A stretch of DNA of 64,000 bases from Saccharomyces mikatae IFO 1815 (taxonomy: Eukaryota > Ascomycota > Saccharomycetes > Saccharomycetales > Saccharomycetaceae): assembly GCF_947241705.1 (NCBI RefSeq), contig NC_079266.1, forward strand, positions 310,001-374,000, read 5' to 3'. Each line of letters begins with the position of its first letter. Position 1 is the first letter of the stretch. Made by a program: the position numbers and the translations under genes. Below, piece by piece: positions 50,360 to 61,000 of this stretch. The notes beneath the pieces were generated by a model. It was not told the DNA's origin and made no database searches. It was given only the letters and a program-made list of their open reading frames with translations.

Positions 50360-50961
50360 GCAAATAGCAAAATCCGTTAACTATTTGATCGATGAGCAAG
50401 AATCAAGATTTCAAAAGAAAAAAAAAGCTGAATTTTATGCAGACATCCACTGCTCAACTCCTACAAGTACTCGATATATAAAACTAAATAACGGACATAA
50501 AAAAAATTGTAACATTATAAATCATAAAATTCTAATTCTAATTGTTACTGCGAGTCATAAATGACTTCTACTGTAATAATCGGGTTATTCCAAATCTAAC
50601 TGTTCATGTGTATTATGTTTTGTATCTGTGTTTTAAAGTTGTCATTGTTCAGAAAACAGTACTATTTCCCGCGAGAAAGTACTATGATGCCTTTTTGAAA
50701 CATGGTATTATTTGTTTTTTGATCACATTACGCGTCGTCGTGGTTGGTGAACTTGGTACAAAACAAATGGAAAAAACATGCACCAAAAACATCTAATAAA
50801 TAAGGAAGACATTATACAAAAAGTAGTGTCAACTCCTGGTTACACAAAAACAGTTTTGGACACAATCAGAAGAAAAGAATAGGGACTTCTTTGCTGCACG
50901 AAAAAAAAAAAGACATAAAAACAAACAAACAAACACTTTGTAATATACTTTTTCAGAGAAC
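50360..50961. other. SPC42 promoter
   Basis: About 600 AT-rich bases. It contains an MCB box at 50730-50735 and an AAAC run at 50921-50936. Two 10/11 ARS-like matches (near 50613 and 50909) are too common to call. Confidence 0.55.
50730..50735 (+). promoter_or_regulatory. MCB box of SPC42
   Basis: ACGCGT lies 227 bp upstream of the SPC42 ATG. Spindle-pole duplication begins in G1/S, when SPC42 is expressed, so MBF control is plausible. Confidence 0.65.
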
Positions 50962-52053
50962 ATGAATGGATCTCCCACACCTAAGCGATATTCTTCCAAA
51001 TCCTCCAGACTTTACGACGACTACTACAACGTTCCCTATCAATATTCTAATCCAATTCCGATGAATAGAGATTACAATGACGTAGGGTCCCGTATCAATG
51101 CGGATAAATTGGTGCCAGAAGAGTACAAGCGAAATACTGAATTTATTAATAAAGCTGTCCAACAAAATAAAGAGCTGAACTTTAAACTGAGGGAAAAGCA
51201 AAACGAAATATTCGAACTTAAGAAAATAGCCGAAACTCTGCGCTCAAAACTTGAGAAATACGTTGACATTACCAAAAAACTTGAAGATCAAAATCTCAAT
51301 CTTCAGATAAAGATAAGTGATCTAGAGAAGAAACTTTCTGATGCCAATTCTACTATCAAAGATATGAACTACTCTAATGTCAGTAAACCTATTGTTGATG
51401 AAAACTTTGTCCCCCAAAAATATGACCAAATAAATGTACCAAAGAATAGAGCTTCAGACGTAGGAATTGATCTTCGCTCAACTAACAAAGCCTCCAATAC
51501 TTCAGACGAAAACAATAGACTAAAAGCAATAGAAAAAACTCTCTCGGTTCTTACAAACTATGTTATGAGGACAGAAGAAAATAGTAACAATAAAATGACA
51601 CCTTCACCGCCACCATTAAATACGATATCGCCAATAAATAATCGTCTGAATTTTCAAGATTCCAAGAAATACAATCCTATGCCTAAAGTAAATCCTTCTG
51701 ACGACGATATCATGATGTATGAGAGCGCAGAATTGAAGCGTGTAGAAGAAGAAATAGAAGAGCTAAAGAGGAAAATACTTGTTCGAAAAAAGCATGACTT
51801 GAGAAAGTTATCTTTGAATAATCAGCTTCAGGAACTGCAAAGTATGATGGATGGCGATGACAACATAAAATCTGACAGTGTTTCAAAACATAATCACACT
51901 ACGCATCGTCATCCTTCCCAATCCCACCATGATTACTCACCATGTTCCGATGCTTGCATAGAGTGTTCGAATAATTTATACGAGAAGAATAGAGTCAAGC
52001 CAGAAAATAATGTGTCAGAGACATTCGCAACTCCCACACCTAATAATCGATGA
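50962..52053 (+). CDS. SPC42: Spindle pole body core protein Spc42
   Basis: 363 residues as in S. cerevisiae. A central coiled coil at about 60-137 ([20 protein letters not shown]…) drives dimer and trimer contacts, and a second coil lies near 245-285 ([16 protein letters not shown]). The rest is Ser/Asn-rich with Mps1 and Cdk-type sites. Spc42 forms the hexagonal crystal layer at the core of the spindle pole body. Confidence 0.97.
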   Translation: MNGSPTPKRYSSKSSRLYDDYYNVPYQYSNPIPMNRDYNDVGSRINADKLVPEEYKRNTEFINKAVQQNKELNFKLREKQNEIFELKKIAETLRSKLEKYVDITKKLEDQNLNLQIKISDLEKKLSDANSTIKDMNYSNVSKPIVDENFVPQKYDQINVPKNRASDVGIDLRSTNKASNTSDENNRLKAIEKTLSVLTNYVMRTEENSNNKMTPSPPPLNTISPINNRLNFQDSKKYNPMPKVNPSDDDIMMYESAELKRVEEEIEELKRKILVRKKHDLRKLSLNNQLQELQSMMDGDDNIKSDSVSKHNHTTHRHPSQSHHDYSPCSDACIECSNNLYEKNRVKPENNVSETFATPTPNNR

Positions 52054-52629
52054 TGATTTAAAAGTGTATGAGGCGTATGGCGCATCTTGTAGAATCCTGT
52101 ATATCAGTGGGAGGGAAGCAAGGGCGCATAATACAAGGTCTTTACGTTTCCTTGTAATTATTGTTTTCACACGAAGTTGGAAACTCAAGTGTCTTTTATA
52201 TTAAGTATTTTTCTCTTTATAGGATATATAATTTGAGAATTTTGTAATTGTCACCTTACTTTTAGTCTTTAGGAACATTATGATGAACCATAAGTGACCT
52301 ATGACGGTACCAGAAATGCACGTGTATATAGGTAGGTACTCATATTGACAAAGTTACTCCACCCACTGGTGGAGTGAATGATTAGGTATCTATATGAGTA
52401 CCGGAATATATCGTTTTAGACGTTGAATTATTAGTAGTCTGCGCTTCTAATGGGATGGCATATACATACATGGTAATAAAGACGAGATAAAAAGAGGCTA
52501 ATTCAATAAATTTCCGTCCAAGTGGTCTTTATTTTGGGGTGAATACATCAAAGGCAACAGCGGTACATTTCTTTACTGAGCTTCGATAGTTTAGAGGCAC
52601 TTTTCTGAGGAGTATAAAGTATATTCTCA
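52054..52629. other. Intergenic SPC42/VPS24 with compound inverted repeat
   Basis: About 575 bases. It holds the SPC42 3' region, a nested inverted repeat at 52335-52402, and a TATAAAG at 52614-52620 just before VPS24. No gene. Confidence 0.6.
52335..52402. repeat. Compound inverted repeat (outer 11 bp, inner 8-10 bp)
   Basis: The outer arms GGTACTCATAT (52335-52345) and ATATGAGTACC (52392-52402) pair perfectly. Between them an inner hairpin ACTCCACC-CACT-GGTGGAGT (52356-52375) also pairs perfectly and can extend by two more pairs (one a wobble). The unpaired joints are 10 and 16 bases. The two stems are centred within 3 bases of each other, which is unlikely by chance. Confidence 0.85.
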
Positions 52630-53304
52630 ATGGACTACATAAAGAAGGCCATTTGGGGGCCCGATCCTAAGGAACAACAGAGGAGGATCAAGTCAGTGCT
52701 GAGAAAAAATGGCCGAAATATAGATAAATCATTACGGGAACTCACTGTCTTGCAGAATAAGACGCAGCAACTTATCAAAAAATCGGCTAAAAAGAATGAT
52801 GTTAGGACAGTTCGACTCTATGCTAAAGAGCTGTACCAAATCAATAAACAGTACGATAGAATGTACACTTCCAGGGCTCAGTTAGATTCTGTTCGAATGA
52901 AGATAGATGAAGCGATCAGAATGAACGCTTTGTCGAACCAAATGGCTGACAGCGCGGGCTTAATGAGAGAAGTTAATTCCTTAGTGAGATTACCTCAATT
53001 GAGAAATACGATGATTGAATTAGAAAAGGAATTGATGAAATCTGGTATTATAAGTGAAATGGTGGACGATACCATGGAGAGTGTTGGGGATGTAGGAGAA
53101 GAGATGGACGAAGCTGTTGACGAAGAAGTTAATAAGATTGTTGAACAATATACGAACGAGAAATTCAAGAATGTTGATCAAGTCCCAACTGTAGACTTAC
53201 CAGCCCATGAGGAAGAGCAAGAAATACCAGATCAGAAAGTTGATGAAGAAGCAGATAGGATGGTAAATGAAATGCGTGAAAGGCTCAGAGCTTTGCAAAA
53301 CTAG
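52630..53304 (+). CDS. VPS24: ESCRT-III subunit Vps24
   Basis: 224 residues. The basic N-terminus (KKAIWGPDPKEQQRRIKSVLRKNGR) and long helices form the Snf7 core. An acidic C-terminal region ends in the MIM1 helix DEEADRMVNEMRERLRAL that binds Vps4. Vps24 pairs with Vps2 to cap and remodel Snf7 filaments in multivesicular-body formation. Strong similarity to CHMP3. Confidence 0.97.
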   Translation: MDYIKKAIWGPDPKEQQRRIKSVLRKNGRNIDKSLRELTVLQNKTQQLIKKSAKKNDVRTVRLYAKELYQINKQYDRMYTSRAQLDSVRMKIDEAIRMNALSNQMADSAGLMREVNSLVRLPQLRNTMIELEKELMKSGIISEMVDDTMESVGDVGEEMDEAVDEEVNKIVEQYTNEKFKNVDQVPTVDLPAHEEEQEIPDQKVDEEADRMVNEMRERLRALQN

Positions 53305-53556
53305 AGTATTTTTATGATTATACAGAAAAATTAAGTAATTGAATAAATAATGGTACGAATAAGCACAGTACAAAAGGACCCCGTGCTTTAATAGAAGAAA
53401 AAGGTAAATGTTATCGTCTTTTCATGGTGATGCTGCCAACAAATGCTTATAATGAAAAGCACGGATCATTGAGAATTAATGAAGAAAGCGGCAGCAGCAT
53501 TATGCATACGGTTATTTTTTGTCTCTTCTTGCACAATAATTCGAAGGACCAAACGA

Positions 53557-54327
53557 TTAAGCGTCATGGCTTGCATTTTTACTCGATTCCAGCTTTTTTT
53601 CAAGCTTATCAAATTCTTTCAATGCTATCTCCTGTTCGGGATCCATGATTTGAATTACTTCTTTGACTTCGTCGACATAATGTTTCAACATGGACTCAAT
53701 ACCATATTTCAAAGTAACTTCACTAGACGAGCATGAGGTGCATGCACCTTGTAGCTTCAAATACACAGTTCCATTCTTTGGATCCCAGCCACGATAGTCG
53801 ATGTCTCCACCATCCTCCAAGATAGCGGGTCTTATTCTTGTATCTATCAACTCCTCAATTAACTCGCTGACTTCTTCATCTTCTTCAGTAAGTTCAAACT
53901 TAGGCTTGTTAATTTTGTAACCACTTTCTCCTTCTTCTTCTTGGACAGCATGAAATTCCTTGGAAATAACATCATCGCCGCAAGCAAGTTGCTTTGTCAA
54001 TAAATCTATGATTTCTGGCTTAATACTGTTCCAGTGGATCATTTTATCTTTATTGATAGTTAGAAAATCATCACCTATCATCAATGACTCCACTCCCGGG
54101 CATTGCACGAAAATTTGTTGTGCTAATTTGGAATGATTAATGAGATTTTCATCTGTGTTTCTGATAACAATACTCTTGGAACCACGCGTCTGTAACATCT
54201 CACCATCGGTAGAGAGGAATTTTAACGCATTTTCGTTTGGGGTTGTTAAAGTCTTGATATGAATCAATCTCTGGGTATTACACAAAGAAAAATGGAATCC
54301 CTTTAATTTAGCGACTGATTTGATCAT
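53557..54327 (-). CDS. NFU1: Mitochondrial iron-sulfur cluster protein Nfu1
   Basis: 256 residues. A presequence-like basic N-terminus precedes the Nfu N domain (about 25-120). The C-terminal NifU-like domain (about 148-235) contains the cluster-binding CXXC in GACTSCSSSEVTLKYGIE. Nfu1 helps deliver [4Fe-4S] clusters to enzymes such as lipoyl synthase and complex II. It is divergent from PTM1. The shared region carries an Aft-type iron site and a perfect palindrome. Lipoic acid made with OAR1 products depends on this step. Confidence 0.97.
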   Translation of the reverse strand: MIKSVAKLKGFHFSLCNTQRLIHIKTLTTPNENALKFLSTDGEMLQTRGSKSIVIRNTDENLINHSKLAQQIFVQCPGVESLMIGDDFLTINKDKMIHWNSIKPEIIDLLTKQLACGDDVISKEFHAVQEEEGESGYKINKPKFELTEEDEEVSELIEELIDTRIRPAILEDGGDIDYRGWDPKNGTVYLKLQGACTSCSSSEVTLKYGIESMLKHYVDEVKEVIQIMDPEQEIALKEFDKLEKKLESSKNASHDA

Positions 54328-54639
54328 TGTTAGCAGGTTTTATGCTTCTTTTGCCCAGACTTTATGCAACACTACTGCATTTTACTTTGAGGTAGTCCGC
54401 TACATATACACCTTTCCTTACGATGATTAATAATCAATATTGTGAAGAGAGATTGCCGAACCTCGGAAAACTTGGTCATTCCATACGTTAAAACGACTAT
54501 TCAAAAATCGACAATGCTCCATTAAGTGATCCTTCATGCTCACTAGTATGACTGCCTTAATGCCCTCAATTAATGCAAGCCCGTCCTTGGTATGGAACTA
54601 TATCCAAAAGAAACCGTAAACCCCGTAAATTCCGCTTCG

Positions 54640-54657
54640 AATGCACAATTGTGCATT
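54640..54657. repeat. Perfect 18-bp palindrome in NFU1 promoter
   Basis: AATGCACAATTGTGCATT equals its own reverse complement over all 18 bases, about 315 bp upstream of NFU1. It could bind a homodimer or be a cruciform seed. Confidence 0.8.
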
Positions 54658-54824
54658 TTGTGCGCAATTCCACTTTTACTTCTATGCAGATTCTCTGTTG
54701 CATAGTGTAACATCACTATAACCGAATATAGCTCAGGATCTCTCTTGGAGTCTTTATGGATATCCAATCTCAGTTAAGCGTGGTAATTTCTTTCTTGCTT
54801 ATTTGTATTGCCCGATATAGATAT

Positions 54825-54832
54825 TGCACCCG
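54825..54832 (+). promoter_or_regulatory. Aft1/Aft2-type iron site
   Basis: TGCACCCG fits YRCACCCR. It lies between NFU1, an iron-sulfur gene, and PTM1, and is followed by GTGCAC. The match is good but the word is short. Confidence 0.45.
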
Positions 54833-55101
54833 TGCACGTCAGGTATAAGCTTAGTTACTTAAAAAGTGTGGAAAAATGAACTAGAAGAAAAAGACAGGGA
54901 AAGATATAGGAATAGGAGAGAAATAGGGACAGTTGAAGAAAAGCCTAATCGCAGTCTTATAGCTAATAAGACCAATCGTTTCGCCACATTTTGCAAGTTA
55001 TAAGTTGAAAGGAGATAATATCTCGGTAATTTTTTAAGAAACAGTAGGTGTAAAGTTTACCAGCATTAAATTCATAGAAACTACAAAGTTTTGCAAGCAC
55101 A

Positions 55102-56673
55102 ATGAGAGTATGCCAGTATTGCCGACCTTTCCGGCTGTTTGCTTCCTTCTTATGTTATTTTCTAGTGTTTGTAACAGCTAACAAGGAGAAGATAAGTCAG
55201 AGTGACTATCAAGTGTGCGCAGGTATGTATTCCAAAGAAGATTGGAAGGGCAAGGTCGATCCCTTTATATCATTCAATCTTAAGAAAATAACCGGGTTGA
55301 AAGATGATTCTGATCCCGGCATAATCATTGCCATCTATGATTTTCAAGACTTTGAACACTTGGGTGTAAGATTGCCCGATGATGAAATGTATTATATTTG
55401 TGATGATTATACAATTGACTCCGGGCTCTGTGAAGAGGAAAATCGTGATGAGTTTATTGTTCAGGATGTTGTATATGATCCGTATAGCTCCACAAACAGA
55501 TCTCTGGCCAATCCGATTATGACCTTTCCTCAAAGTGAGATAGGTCTACATGATACTAGTTATCCAATAAAGAAGACCGGATTCTATTGTGTTACTGCTT
55601 TCCCATCACAAAGTTCGATCAAGTTTGACGCTGTGGTGAATTTCAGAAATGCGTATGGTCATCTTGCAGGGACTGAGATCAATAAACTACCTCTATATGG
55701 TCTTTTGGCTGTTGCATATGTTGTGGCCATGGCATTATATTCATTTGCCTTCTGGAAGCACAAGCATGAATTGCTACCATTGCAAAAATATCTGTTGGCC
55801 TTTTTCGTTTTTTTAACTGCTGAAACCATATTTGTATGGGCTTACTATGATTTGAAGAATGAAAAGGGTAATACTGCGGGCATCAATGTCTATATGGTCT
55901 TTTTATCAATATTAACGGCTGGTAAAGTGACATTTTCATTTTTCCTGCTCCTGATCATTGCTTTGGGTTACGGTATTGTATACCCCAAGTTAAATAAGAC
56001 CTTGATGAGGCGTTGTCAAATTTATGCTGCCCTAACCTATGCAATATGTATTGGATTTTTGATCCAAAGTTATTTAAGTGACATGCAAGCACCATCACCA
56101 TTAATCTTGATTACCATGATTCCTATGGCACTTTCATTGGTCATATTCTACTACATGATTATTAGATCTATGACAAAAACCGTTATCTACTTGAGGGAAC
56201 AAAGACAGATTGTGAAATTAAACATGTACAAGAAGCTGCTATACATCATATATGCTTCCTTTTTGAGTGTTCTAGCGGGTAGTATAATTTCGTCATTTAT
56301 TTACGTCGGCATGAACACTATTGATATGATCGAGAAGAACTGGAGATCAAGATTCTTCGTTACCGATTTCTGGCCCACGTTAGTGTATTTTATTGTTTTT
56401 GTCACCATTTCCTTCTTATGGAGGCCAACAGACACCTCATACATGCTAGCTGCATCTCAGCAATTGCCTACAGATCCAGAAAATGTCGCAGACTTCGACT
56501 TAGGTGATTTGCAATCTTTTGATGATCAAGATGATGCAAGTATCATCACTGGTGAGCATGGTATAGATGAAGATGACCTGAATTTAAATTTTACTGATGA
56601 TGAAGAGGGCCATGATAATTCGAATAACCACGGCCAAGGTAATAAATCATTACCTTCCTCTCCAACAAAATAA
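55102..56673 (+). CDS. PTM1: GOST-family seven-helix Golgi membrane protein Ptm1
   Basis: 523 residues. A signal peptide (about 1-26) leads into a luminal GOLD-like domain to about 195. Seven membrane helices then run from about 200 to 455, followed by an acidic cytosolic tail ([20 protein letters not shown]). The layout is that of the LU7TM/GOST family (human TMEM87, GPR107, GPR108). Ptm1 has been found with late-Golgi and endosomal vesicles; its transport or signalling role is not settled. Confidence 0.96.
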   Translation: MRVCQYCRPFRLFASFLCYFLVFVTANKEKISQSDYQVCAGMYSKEDWKGKVDPFISFNLKKITGLKDDSDPGIIIAIYDFQDFEHLGVRLPDDEMYYICDDYTIDSGLCEEENRDEFIVQDVVYDPYSSTNRSLANPIMTFPQSEIGLHDTSYPIKKTGFYCVTAFPSQSSIKFDAVVNFRNAYGHLAGTEINKLPLYGLLAVAYVVAMALYSFAFWKHKHELLPLQKYLLAFFVFLTAETIFVWAYYDLKNEKGNTAGINVYMVFLSILTAGKVTFSFFLLLIIALGYGIVYPKLNKTLMRRCQIYAALTYAICIGFLIQSYLSDMQAPSPLILITMIPMALSLVIFYYMIIRSMTKTVIYLREQRQIVKLNMYKKLLYIIYASFLSVLAGSIISSFIYVGMNTIDMIEKNWRSRFFVTDFWPTLVYFIVFVTISFLWRPTDTSYMLAASQQLPTDPENVADFDLGDLQSFDDQDDASIITGEHGIDEDDLNLNFTDDEEGHDNSNNHGQGNKSLPSSPTK

Positions 56674-57243
56674 TGTCTTCACAAGGCAGGTTTTACTGAA
56701 GGATTGAAACGTACAGAACAGTGCCATCCAAAACAGTCACGAACTGTTTACAAGAGAAAAGAGTAAATGTATGTACCATAGATATATTTGGTAGATAAAG
56801 ATGTGAACTTGAGTCTGAACAAGAATAAATGCGTTGCCCTTTTCATTTGGATTTTATTACCTGCTTATAACTGTTTTTAAATGTATATATTTATAATCAC
56901 TGAAGCTATACTCTAGACCTAACTTTCTATTTTCTATCTTTGTTAGCCGCTCCCAGAGGGTAGTTTTTTTCGGTGATAAGGTGAACTAATATAAAAGCGT
57001 AACAAGCGAAAAGTTTCTTTTCATCGACTATAAAACGGAAAAGAAATTTGATTCTTCGTTATAGCGTCCTCACTTTCTAACGAGGAGAATCCAGAAGATG
57101 GCCAGAAGCTAGGAAACCCTTCGTTCAAGGATGAACAAGAAAGCCAAATGACTTAAGGTCGTGTGTTGTATTAATGCAGTCCTTTTTTATTTCTTTGGCT
57201 TTTTTTCGGTCTTTCCTGTGCAACATGTCATGTATATTCTATT
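56674..57243. other. PTM1 3' region and snR69 upstream sequence
   Basis: About 570 bases. AT-rich 3' elements (TGTATATATTTATA at 56881) end PTM1. The stretch from 57000 on precedes the snoRNA and should hold its promoter. Confidence 0.5.
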
Positions 57244-57246
57244 TGT

Positions 57247-57347
57247 TTATGATGAGACCACGTCCTTAGTGACAATGCTATAAACCCAGCTCTTCGATTC
57301 GTTTTCAATGAAAGGGAGAAGATTTTTCTGTCAAACGCTCTGAGTAA
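57247..57347 (+). ncRNA. SNR69: C/D box snoRNA snR69
   Basis: Box C ATGATGA is at 57249-57255 and box D CTGA at 57340-57343. A perfect 7-bp stem outside them (ATTCTAT at 57236-57242 with ATAGAAT at 57347-57353) brings the ends together. The guide AAACCCAGCTC (57282-57292) lies just before a D'-like TCGA (57294-57297). It is complementary to 25S rRNA around GAGCTGGGTTT. The fifth base before D' pairs with C2948, the known target of yeast snR69. Ends are placed from the boxes and are approximate to a few bases. It is a free-standing gene, not intronic. Confidence 0.88.
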
Positions 57348-57353
57348 TAGAAT

Positions 57354-58069
57354 ACGCATGCCATGGAATCTGTAGTTAGATAGTCTTATGCTCCCCAAGT
57401 CAAGGATGAACCCTGTAGGAGCGTTGTTCTACAGGAAGAGTTTACTCGATGTAAATACTCGTGAGATCTTGCCACTGATCGTTTTTCTCGGAGATTCATG
57501 CAGCTGATCATTGCCCCAGAAGTATTGTTAGAAAGGGTAGACCATTATACGTGCGTAAAAGATATCGATTATCGCTTTTCGTGACATGGCCTAGGACCAA
57601 CAAAAGTGGCATGATTGACATTATATCAGACAAAAACTATGTAGCTTTAGTAATGGTACAACCTTCTTAAAACAGCAAATAGCGGGCTTCCAAAAACCTT
57701 GGCTGCTATGTCCATCATGCTTTTGTTTTTCCCTTTTTTTCATGAGGCCAAGCAAGACGATTATGGGAAGGAATCTTTTAAGGAAAAACAGGAAGAAAAA
57801 ATAGTAGAAATAGTAATAATTTAAGATTCAAGATAAGTCAAAATAACAACGCATCAGTTACGAATTGTACTTGGAGTTTTGAGACTTGAGTGTTGTCCAT
57901 ACAGCAATTCTGTTCTCTCATCATAAACCTCGTTGGTCGACTCTCCCTTATATAAAATTGTACATCATTGTTCTCGCAATTTTCATTGGTGCAACAATAA
58001 TACGCTTCTCGATTCCCACTTTTATAAAAAAGCGGTACTCTTTTCTCAAACTCCAGTATATTTTGAGTT
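57354..58069. other. Intergenic, RGT1 promoter
   Basis: About 715 bases with no gene supported. A second set of C/D-like words on the minus strand (ATGATGG at 57718-57712, CTGA at 57629-57626) was examined but has no rRNA guide that I recognise. Confidence 0.5.
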
Positions 58070-61000
58070 ATGAACGAGCTGAATAGTGTTTCGACAAACT
58101 CTAGTGACTCCACCAAGAACGGTGGTACTTCCAATAGTCCCGACGATATGAACCCTGCAGCAGCTAGCGGTCACGCAATGAAGAAGAGAACAAAGGCTTC
58201 TCGGGCCTGCGATCAGTGTCGTAAAAAGAAAATTAAGTGTGATTATAAAGATGAAAGGGGTGTATGCACAAACTGTCAAAGAAACGGAGACCGTTGTAGT
58301 TTTGAAAGAGTTCCTTTAAAGAGAGGGCCATCAAAAGGTTATACGAGGAGCGCTAGCCATCCAAGAGCTACCGAAGTACAAGATCACAATAATATAAGAC
58401 CATATAATACATTTGAAAACGGTAATAACACGAACAATAACACGGGCAATAGCGCCAACAACGGCGTTAATAGCAATACCGTCCCTAGCACCCCCTCGAG
58501 ATCTAATTCAGTTCTTTTGCCTCCACTAACACAGTATATTCCTCAAGCTAGTGGCATGCCTTCTGGTTTTTCGAATTCAGCAATTCAGCCAGCAATGCCT
58601 GTCGGTAATATCGGCCAGCAACAGTTTTGGAAAGTCCCCTACCATGAATTTCAGCATCAAAGAAAAGGATCTATTGATTCTTTGCAAAGTGATATATCGG
58701 TAAGAACTTTGAACCCAAACGAACAGCTTTCTTATAATACTGTACAACAGTCTCCCATAACGAACAAAGTTACTAATGATTCTGGTAATACAAACGGAAG
58801 TATCACCGGCTCTGGTAGTGCTACTGGTAGTGGCGGCTATTGGTCTTTTATAAGAACCTCTGGTTTGCTAGCTCCTACTGATGATCACAATGAGGAACAG
58901 ACAAGAAGATCAAGTTCCATACCCTCTCTACTACGAAATACGTCTAATTCTCTTCCGCTAGGTGGCCAGCCCCAGCTTCCACCACCCCAGCAACAATCAC
59001 AGCCACAATCACAACAACAAAGGGTGCAACAAGGACATAATATATACTCTTATTCTCAGTTTTCTCAACAGCCACCATACAATCCATCGATATCATCCTT
59101 TGGCCAATTCGCTGCGAATGGGTTTCATTCTAGACAAGGATCAGTCGCCAGTGAGGCTATGTCACCCAGCGCACCTGCTATGCTTTCCAGCACATCCACT
59201 AATGCTGTAAGTGTTGCACAGCAGACGCAAAGACTTCAAGGACAACAGGTGCAACAATTGTCATCTGACTTGGATATAAATAAAAGACGACAATCAGCCC
59301 CGGTATCAGTAACTTTATCCGCGGACAGGCTGAATGGCAATGAGAATAATAACGGCGATCTCAACAACAAAAACGGTAGCAATAATAGTGGTTCCTCCAA
59401 GGAATTATCTCAAAATTCTCAAGAATCTGTAACAACATCAGCAGCTTTGGAGACATCCAGTCCTGGATCTACGCCACATAGAAGTACAAAAAAACGTAGA
59501 AAAAGTTATGTCTCAAAGAAAACAAAATCAAAGAGAGGCTCATCTATTTCCATATCATCGAAAGATTCTTCTCACCCATTATCTTCTTCTTCGACTATCG
59601 TTTATGGTCAAATATCAGATGTAGATTTAATCGATGCTTATTATGAGTTTATACATATCGGATTCCCGATCATACCTTTGAACAAAACTACCTTGACTAA
59701 TGACTTATTGTTAGTTAACACCCAGCCGATTTCTAACATACATGAAGTTAATTCTTATGTTATTTTATGGTTTAGGAACTCATTGGAATTGTTGGTTCGT
59801 GTGGCTCTGAAACAAAAGCCTGGGGGCAAATTCTTTGATAATATCGTTGGCATGCCACTATCTTCTGAGAACGATAATAACAAAAATGGGTTCACTACGG
59901 CCACGACTGGAGGGGATACTGAAAAAACAAGACATGACTCGCATAGTGAAGTACAGGAGACTTTAGAAGTACAAAGTGTTTTCATTGCTGCTCTTAATGA
60001 ATGTTTCCAAAAAATCGTGGATATCCATCCCAAATTTAGAGAAAATAACAACCAAATCTCGCCTAAGGTTAAGGTTATTTACCTATCCACTTTTATTCTT
60101 CTAAATTACATTTTGGCATTTGTTGGGTACGACAATTCATTCGTGCTTGGAATGTCAGTGACAATTTTCAATGAATTTAAACTATACAAATTGCTACTGT
60201 TCCCTGAAACAGGTGTCGATGATATGGTCGCACCAGTTCGTGACGAGGTGGACACAGAAAATGAAAACATGAAACCACCCGAATTTGATATTGGAACTGG
60301 AAGTGCTGGGCACATGAATCCATCCAAATCACCGAATTCTATGGACGAAAACATGAGCCACTATTCAGTGCTATTCAAAAGATTATACGTTCTGCTTTCA
60401 GTCTTTGATTCCCTACAGAGTTGCGCATTTGGTGGGCCCAAGCTATTGAACATTTCTATTCAAGGTTCTACGGAAATGTATTTTTCTAATGATTTGGCCT
60501 CGAAATGGTGCCTGGAGCAAAGCCAATTGAAATTAAAGAGCGTTTTGCAAAGTTTAAAATTGGGTGAATTGATAAGCGAGATGACCAGGAATAGAATATC
60601 GACGAACGGGATCAGGAAGCCTGGGTTCGATACTGCCGAATCCTCTTTGTTCCTATCAGAATATGTGAAAACGCAGCCCATATCAGTAGCGCAATTATTT
60701 TGTAAACTGTTGATTGGCAAGCACAGCTTCATCAATTGCTTGTTATCACTGTATGATTCAGAAACTAGGGTCTACTCAGAGTTAACATTAGATTTAAGTT
60801 CGAAAATAGCAGATTCTTTATGTTCATTGATATCGATAATTTTACAAATATTGACCTTGATATTAAGACTGAACCCCACAAATAGTATCGACTATAATTA
60901 TAGACCACCGAACCCACCAGCTAATGACCCTGCAGTACAAGAGGCATCGCCTGCTATGGGATTGTCCCCAGAAACCAGGAATGTTAACGCTACGATTTCG

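Larger units (their letters stand above)
54328..55101. other. Divergent promoter region NFU1/PTM1
   Basis: About 770 bases with a perfect 18-bp palindrome (54640-54657) and an Aft-type site (54825-54832). The short minus-strand frame at 54570-54767 shows no protein feature. Confidence 0.6.

Noticed and set aside
50600-50925. ARS-like matches with one mismatch near SPC42
   Set aside because: Ten of eleven matches are frequent in AT-rich yeast intergenic DNA and cannot be supported as an origin from sequence alone.
57626-57718. Possible second C/D snoRNA on the minus strand (ATGATGG and CTGA)
   Set aside because: The boxes exist but there is no terminal stem, and no guide before box D or a D' box matches rRNA that I can recall. 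snR69 at 57247-57347 satisfies all criteria instead.
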